DNA of 64,000 nucleotides. It comes from Lucinisca nassula (Eukaryota; Mollusca; Bivalvia; Lucinida; Lucinidae). Position numbers and translations under genes: made by a program. The stretch covers positions 217,572,734 to 217,636,733 of the forward strand of contig OY757010.1 in NCBI GenBank assembly GCA_963580285.1, read 5' to 3'. The notes below the pieces were generated by a model that worked only from the letters and a program-made list of their open reading frames with translations, was not told the origin of the DNA and did not search any database. Numbering within the stretch: position 1 is the stretch's first letter; every line of letters starts with the position of its first letter. This document shows, piece by piece, positions 1-11,004 of this stretch.

Positions 1-192
1 ATTCATTTAAGCCACACCCATTTCTGTCTATCAACCAATCAAATTACTTGATGCAATTTATTCCTACAAATTCATAAATTGAATGCCAAACAGTGTAGAT
101 CCTGATCAGATGGCTTCTTCAGAAGCCATCTGATCTGGATCTACACTGTTTCCAAAGATAGGGGTTGTCGTGAACAGCAAGATAAGGGTTAA
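1..192. mobile_element. MITE-1 copy, left end cut by the window
   Basis: This is a member of a family of about 210 bp whose complete copies run from TTAACCCTTATCTTGCTG to CAGCAAGATAAGGGTTAA. The centre is a palindrome, GATCAGATGGCTTCT/AGAAGCCATCTGATC. Ends in TTAA suggest a TTAA-targeting (piggyBac-like) nonautonomous element, which is an inference. No coding sequence is present. Confidence 0.85.
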
Positions 193-239
193 TTAAAGAT
201 CAGAAAAATGACCCTAAGGCGCCCCCATGATGCCTCCTG

Positions 240-330
240 ATTAAACCCTCAATGGCTCAAACTACTGTCTTAAAACAAATTTTCATGGTCCAAAAGGTAT
301 TCAAGCTACTGAACTTTGACTGTATCATCT
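240..330. mobile_element. MITE-3 fragment
   Basis: The sequence from TGGCTCAAACTACTGTC to GAACTTTGACTGTA resembles the right half of the TACAGT-ended MITE found complete at 5864-6213. It is diverged and incomplete. Confidence 0.6.
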
Positions 331-682
331 CATATGATTTTTCACCAACAGGTCATGCTTCACATTATACTTGACAGAAAAATTCAAATGCAAATGCAAA
401 AGCTTCTCATATTTTTCCAGAAAAAAAAATACCATAATTCACAACAGCTGGTGTTATGAAAATGTGTAAAGTCTGTAAAAGTCTCCCTGCCTATTGTCAT
501 AGTGTGGGTTATATTTTCTAGTCCTTTGGAATCATTGAGTCCACTGCAAAATTTCCAAAATACGTGAGGTTCACTAACGTGGCCTCATTGGATTAAACTA
601 GCTAGTCTTGTCCAGGAAAACAAATTAACGCTCCACGTTTTCAGTTCTGTGTTGTAACCTTTCCTTCCAAAGTATTTCCTTT

Positions 683-895
683 TTAAACCTTATCTTGCTG
701 AATATTCATTTAAGCCACACCCATTTCTGTCTATCAACCAATCAAATTACCTGATGCAATTTATTGCTACAAATTCATAAACTGTATGCTAAAGAGTGTA
801 GATCCTGATCAGATGGCTTCTGAAGAAGCCATCTGATCTGGACCTACACTGTTTGCAAAGATAGGGGTTGTCGTGAACAGCAAAATAAGGGTTAA
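683..895. mobile_element. MITE-1 copy, complete
   Basis: Starts TTAAACCTTATCTTGCTG and ends CAGCAAAATAAGGGTTAA, with the central GATCAGATGGCTTCTGAAGA palindrome. It is nearly identical to the truncated copy at 1-192. Confidence 0.88.
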
Positions 896-970
896 AGAAC
901 ATTAAGATATTGTACTTGTTAGAGGATGATGGATAAGTAATCGTAAATTACATATTTAAAAAATTGTACA

Positions 971-1142
971 ACTGATAAATAGAATACCAGATTCATGTCA
1001 TTGGACACCAAGTTTATCAGGCTCGGCTTCAAGAATGCATGTAGAATCGCTCGGCAAGCCTCACTATTCCACAAGTGTTCTCAAAGCCATGCCTGATGAA
1101 CTTGATATCAAAAGACATAAACCTGGTATTCTCTATTATCAT
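971..1142. repeat. Palindromic repeat, GAATACCAG family
   Basis: The arms run inward from GATAAATAGAATACCAG and outward to CCTGGTATTCTCTATTATC, with inner arms AAGTTTATCAGGCT and the counterpart CCTGATGAACTTGATAT. A second copy is at 7580-7736. No open frame. Confidence 0.75.
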
Positions 1143-1390
1143 TCACTATCTCATTAAGCTAACATGGCTTTGAACAACTGGGCTCTGGGATCTGTATAGA
1201 ACAGTTGATTTATTTTATACCTTGGAGTGAAATCAATGAATATCTAAAACAAATAAAAATGATATTTTCACAGTCTGTGAAAAAAAATGATAGTTTCAAA
1301 CAGTGAAAAATAACATAACTATGTTATTTTCACAGTAGCAGCCTACTTTTTGGGATTGTTTTCCATGTAAAATAAAAATAAAATTTATTC

Positions 1391-1415
1391 TTTTTTTTTT
1401 TTTTTTTTTTTTTTT
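1391..1415. repeat. Poly-T run of 25
   Basis: An uninterrupted homopolymer T tract, in the intron region after exon O of the minus-strand gene. Confidence 0.95.
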
Positions 1416-1459
1416 GATAAATAACAATATTTCATCAAAGGTGCTGAGAACATACTTCA

Positions 1460-1755
1460 CCATTACGATAACACACACGTGCGACATAATGTATTTTTTC
1501 ACATCTCCAAAATTGCTATTTTCTGATGAAAATCTGTGATACTTTTCTTATAAATACTTCAAACATAGGTTGTGGGTGCTCGTTAGAACCGCCTCATTGA
1601 GGCGGTTCTAACGAGTACCCACAACCTATGTCTTGGAGCAGAAATAAGGAATATAATGTTTACCCCCGTATACCCCAGTTTTCTCTATATGAAGTGGGGT
1701 GTAGTGGGGTGTTCATTTCACGGACTTGTTCACGTGATGCTGAGTGTGTTGAAAA
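1460..1755. mobile_element. MITE-2 copy
   Basis: The centre (1562-1631) is a near-perfect palindrome: ACATAGGTTGTGGGTGCTCG, then GAACCGCCTC, then its complement. Flanks read TTACGATAACACACACGTGCG on the left and GACTTGTTCACGTGATG on the right. Other copies are at 6480-6760, 14695-14978 and 37690-37975. Confidence 0.82.
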
Positions 1756-1869
1756 CACAAGAAATTGTTACAAGTGCAAAGCATGTTACAAACAGCTGTT
1801 CAATTACAGTACATCCCCAAAGTCACTTATAAAATAAAAAGAAATTTTCCTCTTTATTTTTTTTGATAA

Positions 1870-1965
1870 AGATAAAAAATATTTCATCACGTGTGATGAA
1901 AACATCAGCATTTTCACTCGTGAAAATTCTGATGTTTTCAACACCATTGATGAAATATTTTGGCA
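1870..1965. repeat. Imperfect palindrome
   Basis: Left arm AATATTTCATCACGTGTGAT and right arm CACCATTGATGAAATATTTT flank inner arms AAAACATCAGCATTTTCAC and GTGAAAATTCTGATGTTTTC. It is probably the core of another MITE. Confidence 0.7.
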
Positions 1966-2051
1966 TCCACCTCAAAAAAGTATATATTTCCTCTATATAT
2001 CCAACAATGTGTTTAAATGAATGGAGCAACAATGAGGCTGATGTACACTAC

Positions 2052-2204
2052 CTTATTTTCAAGTTCTTCCAGGTTTCTCTCCAGTTCATATTTTTCTTCT
2101 TGTACTTGTTGTAGAGCTCGGCTATGTTTCTCTGCAGCAACAGCTAGTAGTTTGTCACTCTTAGCCTTCCAATCTTGAGTTATCTCCTCTTCAAGTTTAG
2201 ATAT
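2052..2204 (-). CDS. FKBP15: FKBP15 exon O, coiled coil; last exon in the window
   Basis: The exon is 153 nt (51 codons), phase 0/0. The acceptor is AAATACAG and the donor AAG|GTAGTG. It encodes ISKLEEEITQDWKAKSDKLL, AVAAEKHSRALQQVQEEKYE and LERNLEELENK. It aligns with the family block in which a conserved W is followed by EAKCEHLLASAK. No further exon was found between 2051 and 1, so the remaining C-terminal exons are outside the window. Confidence 0.9.
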
Positions 2205-2257
2205 CTGTATTTATAAGTAGTAAAATATTACATGTACTAGTACTACTGAGCCAGGCA

Positions 2258-2520
2258 TTACGAAAACACACCTATATAAATGCATTGTAAACTTTACCAC
2301 CGAAAAAACACAAATTTTAAGATGAAAATTTGTGATATTTTTCTTATTTCTGCTCAAAATATAGATTTTGGGTACTCGTGGGTACTAACGAGTACCAACA
2401 ATCTATATTTCAAAGCACAAATAAGAAAAATAAGGTTTACCCCGGTAAACCCCAGTTTTACTATATAAAGTGGGATTGAAGGGGGTCAAAATTATATAGG
2501 AGTGTTTTTGTGAGGGCATA
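2258..2520. mobile_element. MITE-2b copy
   Basis: The ends are CATTACGAAAACACACCTAT and ATATAGGAGTGTTTTTGTGA, with a core palindrome TTGGGTACTCGTGGGTACTA. A related copy in the other orientation is at 40950-41205. Confidence 0.7.
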
Positions 2521-2597
2521 GCAAATCATCAGGCTCTCAAAGTCATTTTTATCTATTTTGCCATGTATTTTGGCCATAACTTTCTTATTTTTTACGT

Positions 2598-3696
2598 TAA
2601 TAAAACTGCAAGCACTGCATGATGCCCGGCCACTACAATTACATCAAGCAAGTGCCATATCACAGTGAAACAAAACCTAATGGCTGTTTTTTCCCCATCC
2701 TAGTGATGTAACCATGCAAGTTTGGTCAGAATCAATCATTAAGTTCAGGAGATATAGTGCTTCAAAGAGACTACATGACAAAAATGGCTATGTTCAAAGT
2801 TCAAGGGGCGATAACTCAAAAATAAGGAAAATCAGAGTTATGGTTCATATGTTCTGCATGTCGTCTCAGGCTGCTCTACAGATCTGTGAAGTTTCATGAA
2901 AATATCTCAAATGGTATCCAAGTTATGGAGGGGACTGGAAACTGATAGCAACTGCTATATTCAAAGTTCAAAAGGCAATAACGACAAAAGGAGGAAAATC
3001 TGAGTTATAGTTCATATGTTGTCTCATGGTGTTCTACATATCTGTGAAGTTTCATGGAAATATCTCAAATGGTATCAAAATTATGGAGTGGACACGAAAC
3101 TACAATAGATATGTTCAATATTCAAAGGGTAATAACTCCAAAAGTAGGAAAAGTCAGAAATATGGTTCATATGTTCTGTGTGTCATCTGATATTGCTCTA
3201 CATATCTGTGAATCTTGGTGAAAATATCTCAAATGGTATCAGAGTTATGGAGCGGACACGGAATTGATAGCAACAGCTATATTCAAAATTCAAAGGGCAA
3301 TAACTCCAAAAGTAGGAAAATCAGTTACGGTTCATATGTTGTGCATGTCGTCTCATAGTGCTCTACATATCTGTGAAGTTTCATGGAAATATCTCAAATG
3401 GTATCGAAGTTATGGAGCAGACACAAAACTATGATAGAAATGCCTATGTTCAATGTTCAAAGGGCAACAACTCCAGAGTAGGAAAATCATTGTTACGGTT
3501 TATATGTTTTGCGTGTTGTCTGATAATGCTTTATATATCTGTGAAGTTTCATGAAAATATCTCAAACGGTATTAAAGTTATGGAGCAGACACGGAACTAT
3601 GGGGCGCTGAAGGATGGACTTAAGGACAGATGGGCACTCAAACTTCGGAGGGTATAACATAATACCCGGCCATTTTTTGAATGGCGGGGCATAAAA
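2598..3696. repeat. Tandem-repeat element (CAAAGGGCAATAACTCC units)
   Basis: About seven units of roughly 140-150 bp each carry CAAAGGGCAATAACTCC, GGTTCATATGTTCTG and TCTGTGAAGTTTCATG. It ends in a hairpin, ATACCCGGCCATTTTTTGAA...GGCGGGGCATAAA. A longer, more diverged relative lies at 54236-55560 and begins with the same GCATCATGCCC...CATCAAGCAAGTGCCAT header. Confidence 0.8.
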
Positions 3697-3732
3697 AGAG
3701 AATTCTAACTTACATAATTGATGTCACTTATG

Positions 3733-4057
3733 TGTGAATTCGGGTTTAACGTCGCTTTCAACAATTTTTCAGTCATATCACAACGGTATCTGGTTGCGAC
3801 AGGGAGCTCAATGCTCACTTTTATAGTGCTGCCTCACTGAAGTATCATGTCCCAGACACATTACATGATACCACACCCAGTCACATTATCCTGACACTGG
3901 GTCGACCAGTCCTAGCTCTACCCCGTAAATCTGAGTGCCAAGCGAGGAGCAGCTAGTACCTTTTTTAACGACTTTGGTATGTCGCGGCCCTGGATCGAAC
4001 CCGTGCCCTCCCGTTCCACGGAGGGGACACTCTACCAACTGAGCTATCGGGGCCGGT
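3733..4057 (-). mobile_element. tRNA-derived SINE, type A, with 15-bp target duplication
   Basis: Read on the minus strand the head begins GGCCCCGATAGCTCAGTTGG (A box) and has GGGTTCGATCC (B box), the pol III promoter of a tRNA. The body continues into ACCCAGTGTCAGGATAATGT and ends near CGTTAAACCCGAATTCACA. The direct repeat TTGATGTCACTTATG is present at 3718-3732 and 4058-4072. A second copy is at 32560-32893. Confidence 0.93.
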
Positions 4058-4072
4058 TTGATGTCACTTATG

Positions 4073-4809
4073 GGCCTCCAAGCAGAACACTGAATGATGG
4101 TCAAAGAAGGTTATGATACATACAACCAGTTCAGGCTATGTCATGCATGAAAGGACTTGAATGTTAAAGTGGAAGTTACGTTAACAGCTTGACTAACAAA
4201 AGGATGGAAAACAGGACTCCTATATCAAGCTGTTTAAACAGGTGCAACAAAATCAATGTAAATAAAAACAAGAGGGATTATACCAGTTTTACTACATTTT
4301 TATGCTGGGAGAAAAGATAAAACATCCATCTCCAATGCAGAAAGAGAACTACAAACCCTCCAATCAAAAGATAATGTCAGAATCTAGGTAAAGTAGAAGT
4401 AAAACAAAGATCAGGAATCGATACAATTAACTTACTCCACTCATCAAAGACACCAAAGGGAAACAAAAACAAACATGAAGCGACCAGACCATAATGGAAA
4501 CCTAAACAAAGGAAGGCAATAAGGACAGTTTCTTTCCCACAAAATAGCCATATGGCCATCCAAAATAAAAAGACACAAGGGATACACACAGTAAGTAACA
4601 AACAACAACATAAATAAACCGCCACAGAAGAACCGCCTTGGAACAGTCAGTGGAAAGATTTCCACAGGGGGGCTTAAATCGATTTTACGTGGCCACAATC
4701 CTCGCCCTTACTTCCGTCGTGATTTAGACAAATAACCTTGTTTTTGGCAAAGTAGAAGTAAAATCTTGGCAAAATCTTTTAACCTTTAGGTCAGGATTTC
4801 TTTACCTGT
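4073..4809. other. Intron sequence, no recognised feature
   Basis: Part of the intron between exons N and O. Two overlapping minus-strand open frames of about 80 codons occur around 4377-4698, but they have no recognisable domain. Nothing else is supported. Confidence 0.6.
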
Positions 4810-5116
4810 TTTGTTTGTTTGTATTGGAGTTTAATGGCCCAGTCAACACTATTTAAGTCATTTTTGAACCGGTCAGTTTACCTGTCGACACTTTTCCTGG
4901 GCAGGCTTATACATAAGTGGTTAACCAGTACAGTGCACATTCTTTCGCCAGAAACTGACAAACGCCCTTCTTGAATCAGTGGAAGGGAGAGAATGGCGGT
5001 AGAAAAGATTTCATGATCAATCTATGAGAAAGAATGTTGCCGGCCCGGCAGGTATTGAACCCGCGTCCTCTTGATCAACAGTCAGACGCGCATCCGACTG
5101 AGCTACCGAGGCCGGC
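4810..5116 (-). mobile_element. tRNA-derived SINE, type B
   Basis: The minus-strand head reads GCCGGCCTCGGTAGCTCAGT (A box) then GCGGGTTCAATACCTGCC (B box). The 3' end, seen on the plus strand, is TTTGTTTGTTTGTATTGGAG. It is related to the copy at 15011-15307. No clean target duplication was identified. Confidence 0.85.
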
Positions 5117-5471
5117 TTTGTAAATGACATTCAAAAAAAATTTACTTATATTGACCCATTTTACACTGAATGGATTCTTCCCTGTTATATACAGTGAGGT
5201 CCATTAATCACAACATAGGGTTTCTAAAGAGGACCAAGGCTAATTTTCCATCAATTTACCTTGTTATTCACTATTATCTAGAGCTGTGGATTATAAATGA
5301 TCACGATAAATGCAAAGTCTTAAATATTTCATGTTTTGTTAGGGACACTATCTTATCCCTTGCCCTGTTGAAAACAATAACCTGTACCTTTGCAAACACT
5401 GCAAAGCCAGATAAGATTGGGTCTGATCAGAATCTACACTGTTTATTATTCAAATTGTGAATTCAAACAAA

Positions 5472-5649
5472 TACAGTAAAACCTGTCATAGTGGCCATCT
5501 CTATTAAGCAAGCAACCTGTCTTAAGCAAGCATGCATTCAGTTCCCAAAAAATGAAAATTTAATAAAACTCAGCTGTATTAAGCTTGCACCTGTCTTAAG
5601 CACATTTTGATCGTCCCTAAGGTGGTTGCTTAATACAGGTTGGACTGTA
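5472..5649. mobile_element. Mariner-type MITE
   Basis: Ends are TACAGTAAAACCTGTCATAG and ACAGGTTGGACTGTA, with internal inverted runs GCTTAAGACAGGT/ACCTGTCTTAAGC. TA-flanked TACAGT ends suggest a Tc1/mariner-mobilised element (inference). Confidence 0.72.
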
Positions 5650-5738
5650 CATTATATCAAATAATTTGATTAGTTGATAGTCAGAAAAGGGTGTGGCAAA
5701 TTAATTTATTCAGCAGGAAAAGAGTTAAACAGACCTAC

Positions 5739-5810
5739 CTGCTCGGCTGTAGCTACATTTGTCGATGTTTTCTGTTTTCTTAACCTTTCCTTCAGAGACT
5801 GTACCTCAGC
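5739..5810 (-). CDS. FKBP15: FKBP15 exon N, coiled coil
   Basis: The exon is 72 nt (24 codons), phase 0/0. The acceptor is TTAATAAAG after a T-rich tract and the donor CAG|GTAGGT. It encodes AEVQSLKERLRKQKTSTNVA then TAEQ, aligning with the family block L.KLRQLLKKTRVSTDQAAAEQ. The STxxATAEQ end is a clear family signature. Confidence 0.88.
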
Positions 5811-5863
5811 CTTTATTAAGAGAAAGAAAAGCACAATACGAAATCCCTTGAGAAAAATACATG

Positions 5864-6213
5864 TACAGTAGAACTTCGATGGCTCGAACACTGATGGCTC
5901 GTTTCCCATGGCTGGGTCGAACTCGTACTTGAGCCCCTAGGGAAATCCTCAAGATAAGAAATGGTGGGGGATGATAAAGGAGATTTTAGTCTTTTATCTT
6001 GCAAATGTGTGCTGAGTGTACTCATTAGAATCGTCTCGGTGAGGCGATTCTAATGAGTACACACAGCAAACATTCTCATTATCTAACATCGAAAGATGTT
6101 TAAAAGTATCTCGTTATGCCACTTGGCAGTGAGCTTCAGTGGCTCAAACTACCGCTGTCTCGAATAAAATTTCATGGTCCCGAAGGGGTTCGAGCCATCG
6201 AAGTTCGACTGTA
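5864..6213. mobile_element. MITE-3 copy, Tc1/mariner-like, complete
   Basis: Terminal inverted repeats are TACAGTAGAACTTCGATGGC and the complement of GCCATCGAAGTTCGACTGTA. The centre is a long palindrome around GAATCGTCTCGGTGAGGCGATT. A near-identical copy is at 38104-38448. There is no transposase. Confidence 0.88.
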
Positions 6214-6479
6214 CCACATCATGACAAAGTGCTCGAGGTATAAAGTGAGCCAGTTCAGTTGACCTATTAGAGTTAGCTCTTCTAACGTCAAAAATCTACT
6301 CATGTCAAATGTCAACAAAACCGATCGAGTTGACCCTCCAGTAAATGAAAAGTATAAACAACATGGCGGATGCAAATGGCATACTCGCACTACTCATTTT
6401 CAGTAGACTGTAACAGTAAATAAAATGTTTTCAAGTTGGATGTGATTTTTGCAACAATTACCTGTAAATCCAAACCACT

Positions 6480-6760
6480 TTACGATAACACACCTGTGTG
6501 ACATAGTGCATTTTTTCACATCTCACAATGGCTACTTTTCTCAGGAAAATCTGTGATATTTTTCTTATAAATACTGCAAACATAGGTTGTGAGTGCTCGT
6601 TAGAACCGCCTCATTGAGGCCGTTCTAACGAGTACCCACAACCTATGTCTTGGAGCAAAAATAAGTAAAATAATGTAAACCCCCGTAAACCCCAGTTTTC
6701 TCTATATAAAGTGGGGTTTAGGGGGGGTGTTCATTTTACGGACTTGTTCACGTGATGAAA
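6480..6760. mobile_element. MITE-2 copy
   Basis: The core palindrome CATAGGTTGTGAGTGCTCGT is followed by its complement, and the element ends in GACTTGTTCACGTGATG as in the copy at 1460-1755. Confidence 0.82.
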
Positions 6761-7236
6761 ACTTCTAATAATTGGCATATGTAGAGGAGTTTGAAATATA
6801 ATCAAATTTTGGATTGCGATTTCAATTCTCCACTGTCTGCCATGTTTGTTGTTGTTGTTACTCTTCCAACTCTCATACCAAGCTGGGTTGAATTCGAGTT
6901 AACTCTAGTAGTTACAAGATTCTTACTCTGCGATACACCCACCACTGCCCATAGCTTCACAGACAAGGTCACAGAAAGTTTTAATGAAATAGCTTTTTTA
7001 AGAGCTAATATTTTCCAAACCATGTTATGGATCTGGTTCACGTATGGTGTGAGGATAGATATTTGTGTGAAGGTTTAATCAGCAATACCCCTACCTATGC
7101 CCATGACCTCAAGCAGACTTTTCCAGGCACTCTATGCTGTCTGATGACAGCTGTTGTTGCAACATGCTACTTTGGGGGTGAGGAGGACCCCTGGGTGGAA
7201 GCATCTGTGTCATATTGACACATTTCGACTTCTATA
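6761..7236. other. Intron sequence, no recognised feature
   Basis: Open frames of 60-95 codons occur on both strands here, but none resembles a known domain or has splice-site support. No repeat family was recognised. Confidence 0.55.
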
Positions 7237-7414
7237 TACAGTGAAATTCCGCTATTAAGACCACCTGAAAATTAGAAATTTTAAATTTTAAAGCTTATTG
7301 ATAAGGGTGAACTTAATCTTTCTTTGCATTTCCTGGCCACAGTGTCCTGTGGTCAGGGACCATCTTCCCTGACCATCTTTGGGAAGGTGGTCTTAATACT
7401 GGAATTTTTGTGTA
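7237..7414. mobile_element. Mariner-type MITE
   Basis: Left end TACAGTGAAATTCCGCTATT and inner TTAAGACCACC pair with GGTGGTCTTAATACTGGAAT near the right end. Confidence 0.65.
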
Positions 7415-7579
7415 ATCTATACATTTTTCTTTGGATAACACTGTTATTTAGCAAAAGCTGTTGCACGGGACCCCAAAAATAGTGTCTTAGAGACATTGCT
7501 GTATGTATTTTGTATTTGCCTGTTTGATAAATCGGTCAAAGTCATAGCACTGGTTTTGTGTTGAGGTTTACTTACCAGT

Positions 7580-7736
7580 ATATAAAGAGAATACCAGGTT
7601 TGTTTCTTTTGATGTCAAGTTTATCAGGCAAGGTTTCGAGAATGCTTGTAGAATCTCGAGGCTTGCCTCGAAGCTGAGCCTGATAAACTTGATATCATAA
7701 AACACGAATCTGGTATTCTATTTATCAGTTTATTTC
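7580..7736. repeat. Palindromic repeat, GAATACCAG family
   Basis: Arms are AGAGAATACCAGGTTTG...AAGTTTATCAGGC and GCCTGATAAACTTGATAT...TCTGGTATTCTATTTATC, with an inner GAATCTCGAGGCTTGCCTCG. It matches the copy at 971-1142. Confidence 0.78.
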
Positions 7737-7739
7737 CTT

Positions 7740-8165
7740 TATAACTCCTAAAGTTGGCAATTTAGGATCAGATACCGACTGTCCTCAGTGTGTCCCAACA
7801 TTCCAAAACGAAATATAGTCGGTCAGTATATTTACTATCAGCTTACCATTATTTTTCTTTTGATTTTAATGTTATTTTTCAAGTAAATTTACTAATAACA
7901 TTTTAGCCATTTTTCTGGTAGTCTGGTTCATTCATAAAAGTGCAATGTCACGTTGAAGTGAAGTTCACTTGTCCTGAGATAGCATGCCTTTATCAGGTCA
8001 GTGTGTTACAATGCAATATATATAGGGAATAACTGATAAAAAGCCTTCTACAAAGTCTCAACGTCCTATAGTAATGATAAACTATGCCAAGTAATGATAA
8101 ACTATTTCTGCTAAACAGACACACAGCCTAATAAACATTCTATTGCACTTACGTATGTAACGCGA
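7740..8165. other. Intron sequence, no recognised feature
   Basis: AT-rich sequence with no coding or repeat signal that I recognise. Confidence 0.55.
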
Positions 8166-8351
8166 CGTCTGATTGGATAACGTCAAAAATTTGCGACAGT
8201 ATATTCTGCGATATACTGTCGGAAACCCGACGTCATCACGTAACGTCGCTTTTCATTGGCTGGCATTTGGTTTTACGCAGCTCACTGCGCTTGTCGCCTT
8301 GGGCAAAATAGTACACTTTTTAGCTAAACAACCGAAAAAGTGCATTAGAAT

Positions 8352-8517
8352 GGGGATAACTGTATTGAAAATTGTCATTTGGGGAGGTAAATCGTCGGTT
8401 TTACGGTCGCAAATTACGTTTTACGGCTCCGCCGACGCGTCGCCGTAAAACGAAATTTCCGACCGTAAAACCTCCGATTTACCTCCCCAAATGACAATTT
8501 TCAGTACAGTTATCCCC
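8352..8517. repeat. Long near-perfect palindrome
   Basis: Arms of about 75 bp begin GGGGATAACTGTATTGAAAA and end TTTTCAGTACAGTTATCCCC, with GGGGAGGTAAATC/GATTTACCTCCCC and GGTTTTACGG/CCGTAAAAC inside, around a GC-rich loop (CTCCGCCGACGCGTCG). A smaller inverted pair (GCGACAGTATATTCTGCGATATACTGTCG) lies at 8193-8222. The two may be one foldback element. Confidence 0.88.
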
Positions 8518-8737
8518 TAATTTTCACTTCAAAAGAAAGTTGCAAAATCCTGATTTTGTGCAATTTGCTTTGAGACCAAATTTGGTGACCTAATCTGTGG
8601 GTGTTGTTGATATGCTTTGTTTAAACTGATCATGCACTCAAAAGACACACTGTCATTCACGAAACTTCAACTGCCTACAGTAAAAGGAAACTGTAATATG
8701 CCTGTAAAGAATTTTAAACCCATGTTTAACAGTCCCA

Positions 8738-8925
8738 TATATATGTACAAACATATGTGTATGTCCACATGACAACACATACACATATGTGTATGTGTTG
8801 TCATGTGCACATACACATATGTCCCACATGACAACACATTGTCATGTGCACATACACATATGTCTGTACATATGTGTATGTCCACATACATTATGTCTAT
8901 GTCCACATGTCAACACAAATACTAT
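8738..8925. repeat. ACATATGTGTATG palindromic repeat cluster
   Basis: Multiple inverted and direct copies of ATGTCCACATGACAACACAT and ACACATATGTGTATGTG occur in tandem. Confidence 0.85.
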
Positions 8926-8943
8926 ATGCCCTCATTTCTTTAC

Positions 8944-9027
8944 CTCTAAAGTAATTTTGACATCATCAAGCTCTTCTTCCAGTTGTCTTTTCTCTTCAAC
9001 TGCTTTCTTCTTTCTTTCTGACAAATT
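8944..9027 (-). CDS. FKBP15: FKBP15 exon M, coiled coil
   Basis: The exon is 84 nt (28 codons), phase 0/0, with acceptor TTCAACAG and donor GAG|GTAAAG. It encodes NLSERKKKAVEEKRQLEEEL then DDVKITLE. The NLSERKKK start is identical to the vertebrate sequence at the same point of the coiled coil. Confidence 0.92.
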
Positions 9028-9149
9028 CTGTTGAAATAAATACATTCAACCCTCAAAATCTCGAAGTCCTATGCTTTGCAATGACACCAATTTAAAATTA
9101 ACCCTTTTTGTAACAAATGGAATCATCCTCCTTAGAGATAGCAGGAGTC

Positions 9150-9326
9150 CATTTTAAAATTTAGGGGTGCCAGGTTGTGTTTTCTTCAAAATTGATTTAG
9201 AAAATGGCTTAACTTTTTGCAAACAGTGTAGGCCCTGATCAGACGCCGCATTCTGCCACATCTGATCTGGGCCTGCACTGTTTGCCAGGGTACCCGTTTT
9301 GGGGTTTCTGGTACTAAATGGGTTAA
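9150..9326. mobile_element. MITE-4 copy
   Basis: The core inverted pair is GCAAACAGTGTAGGCCCTGA and GGCCTGCACTGTTTGC. The flank CAGGGTACCCGTTTTGGGGT ends at TACTAAATGGGTT. Other copies are at 39018-39255 and 45445-45650. Confidence 0.75.
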
Positions 9327-9445
9327 AAAGGATGAAAATGTAAGAAACTTGCATGGACATGTATAACAAACTAAACCAATATTGCCCTGATTAAAATTCA
9401 TTTGACTAAAGCAGCAGTTTGGGTTATCAGTGTTTGATATAATAA

Positions 9446-9657
9446 TAACCCTTAACCTCCTGAATAAATTAAGTCAGCCACTACCATGTCTCACTATCAA
9501 CCAATCAAATGACTTCATATGATGTATTCTTTCAGTTCATAAACTGCATGACAAACAGTGTAGATCCTGATCAGATGCCTTCTTTAGAAGCCATCTGATC
9601 TGGATCTACATTGTTTGCAAAGGTAGGGGTTGCCATTTTCAGCAGAATAAGGGTTAT
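9446..9657. mobile_element. MITE-1 copy
   Basis: Starts TAACCCTTAACCTCCTGAAT and ends AGCAGAATAAGGGTTA. The central palindrome GATCAGATGCCTTCTTTAGA is kept. Confidence 0.8.
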
Positions 9658-9734
9658 TGTTTTGAGTGTGATTGTATGAATTCAAATCGGAATATCAAAC
9701 CTGGCTTTGCCAACTGATTATCACCATCCGCAGG

Positions 9735-9915
9735 ATGAACATTCATACTACCACCCTCTCAAGCATATTAGTTATTTTGGTTCTTGGTGGGGAAAATGGA
9801 ATCACATTCCCCACCTGAGAGTGATATTCGCCAGAGCTGTTAGGCAAGGGTAAATATCACTTTCAGGTGGGGAATGTGGTCCCATGTTCCCAGTCAATAA
9901 TCAAAATAACGAATT
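9735..9915. repeat. Foldback repeat
   Basis: TTAGTTATTTTGGTTCTTGG, TGGGGAAAATGG and ACATTCCCCACCTGAGAGTG pair with CACTTTCAGGTGGGGAATGT and ATAATCAAAATAACG. Confidence 0.7.
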
Positions 9916-10745
9916 TGTTATACTGCAAAGCTTTTTCATGACATTTTGTACATCTTCCAATGTTTTCTTTTTTAGTGGACGTCGAGAAGTAGATGTTTAT
10001 ATGTGATGTCATCAAATGCGCCCTTCTGCATGCACTATGCTGATCACTGCACTGAGTGGGAAATTGTTTTCATCATGTAAAATGATAGTTTTATAATGGA
10101 AAACAATGAAATAAAGTATCAAATGAAAGAAAAATAATATAAATTTTCCGCGTTTCGAAGAATAGCGGAAAATTGTTGTCTTATACGTTACTATATATGA
10201 CAACAGCTATTTTGTTGCTTGAGTGGTCAAGACAGTGGTTAAGACAGTGGTTCGAGCTGGATTAGCCAATAGGAAATTGTTTCGTTTAAACGTGGTTGAA
10301 AGATGGTTTAGAGAACGTGTGGTGCGTCAGTCCTAGCGAGATCTTCTAGCTGTTCAGACACGTCAACTTTCAGCCAACTTTCAGTCAAGTTCATGAGTAT
10401 TCACAAAATGATCAAAGCAGTTTTTCTCACAATAGAATTGTTGTATCACAAGTCTCTGGATCTAGGGCCTACGACTAGCGCATTAAATCTCGCTTAATGC
10501 AATCCTAAATTGTAGTTGTTGTTGTCTTTAAGTATAGTTAGACTCAGAAGTTTCTATTTTATTGTGGTGAATGGTATTATTTTTTTTTATCAGCTGCTGT
10601 CAATCCAATATGGCAGACATCTCAATTCAGCGAAGGCAAGTGCGAGAGGGGTATATGTTTTTCGCTCTTGAGGTATATGGAAAAAATAATTGCCCTTGCA
10701 TTGTCCAATCAAAAGCCTGGAAATTTCTTTGCAGTATAACAATAC
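9916..10745. other. Intron sequence, no recognised feature
   Basis: No domain-bearing open frame, splice-supported exon or repeat family was recognised here. Confidence 0.55.
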
Positions 10746-10751
10746 AGTATC

Positions 10752-10850
10752 TATACAGTCAAACTTCAAAGTCTCAAACATATTTGGGACCATGAAAATT
10801 TGTTCAAGACAGGGGTAGTTTGAGCTACTGAAAGTTAATCATACCATCAG
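10752..10850. mobile_element. MITE-3 fragment
   Basis: The sequence TACAGTCAAACTTCAAAGTC and GTTCAAGACAGGGGTAGTTT matches the left end of the TACAGT family, as in the copy cut by the right edge of the window. Confidence 0.65.
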
Positions 10851-11004
10851 GTGAAAAGACATAATAGTAATATCCTTTCAATTTTCTTTAAAATAGAGGT
10901 ATGTTATATGTTCTCATAAGCCTCCTTGAGACAATTCTAATGAGTAACACAATATACATGGTCAGGATAAAATAAGAAATTCTGCCTGAATTATCCCAAA
11001 TACA

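Noticed and set aside
3985..4057. tRNA gene in the minus strand (also 32820-32893, 5040-5116, 15230-15307)
   Set aside because: These are the heads of SINEs, shown by target duplications and repeated bodies.
4377..4698. Hydrophobic minus-strand frames of 82-84 codons
   Set aside because: Overlapping frames without domain, splice support or homology that I recognise; hydrophobicity follows from T-rich sequence.
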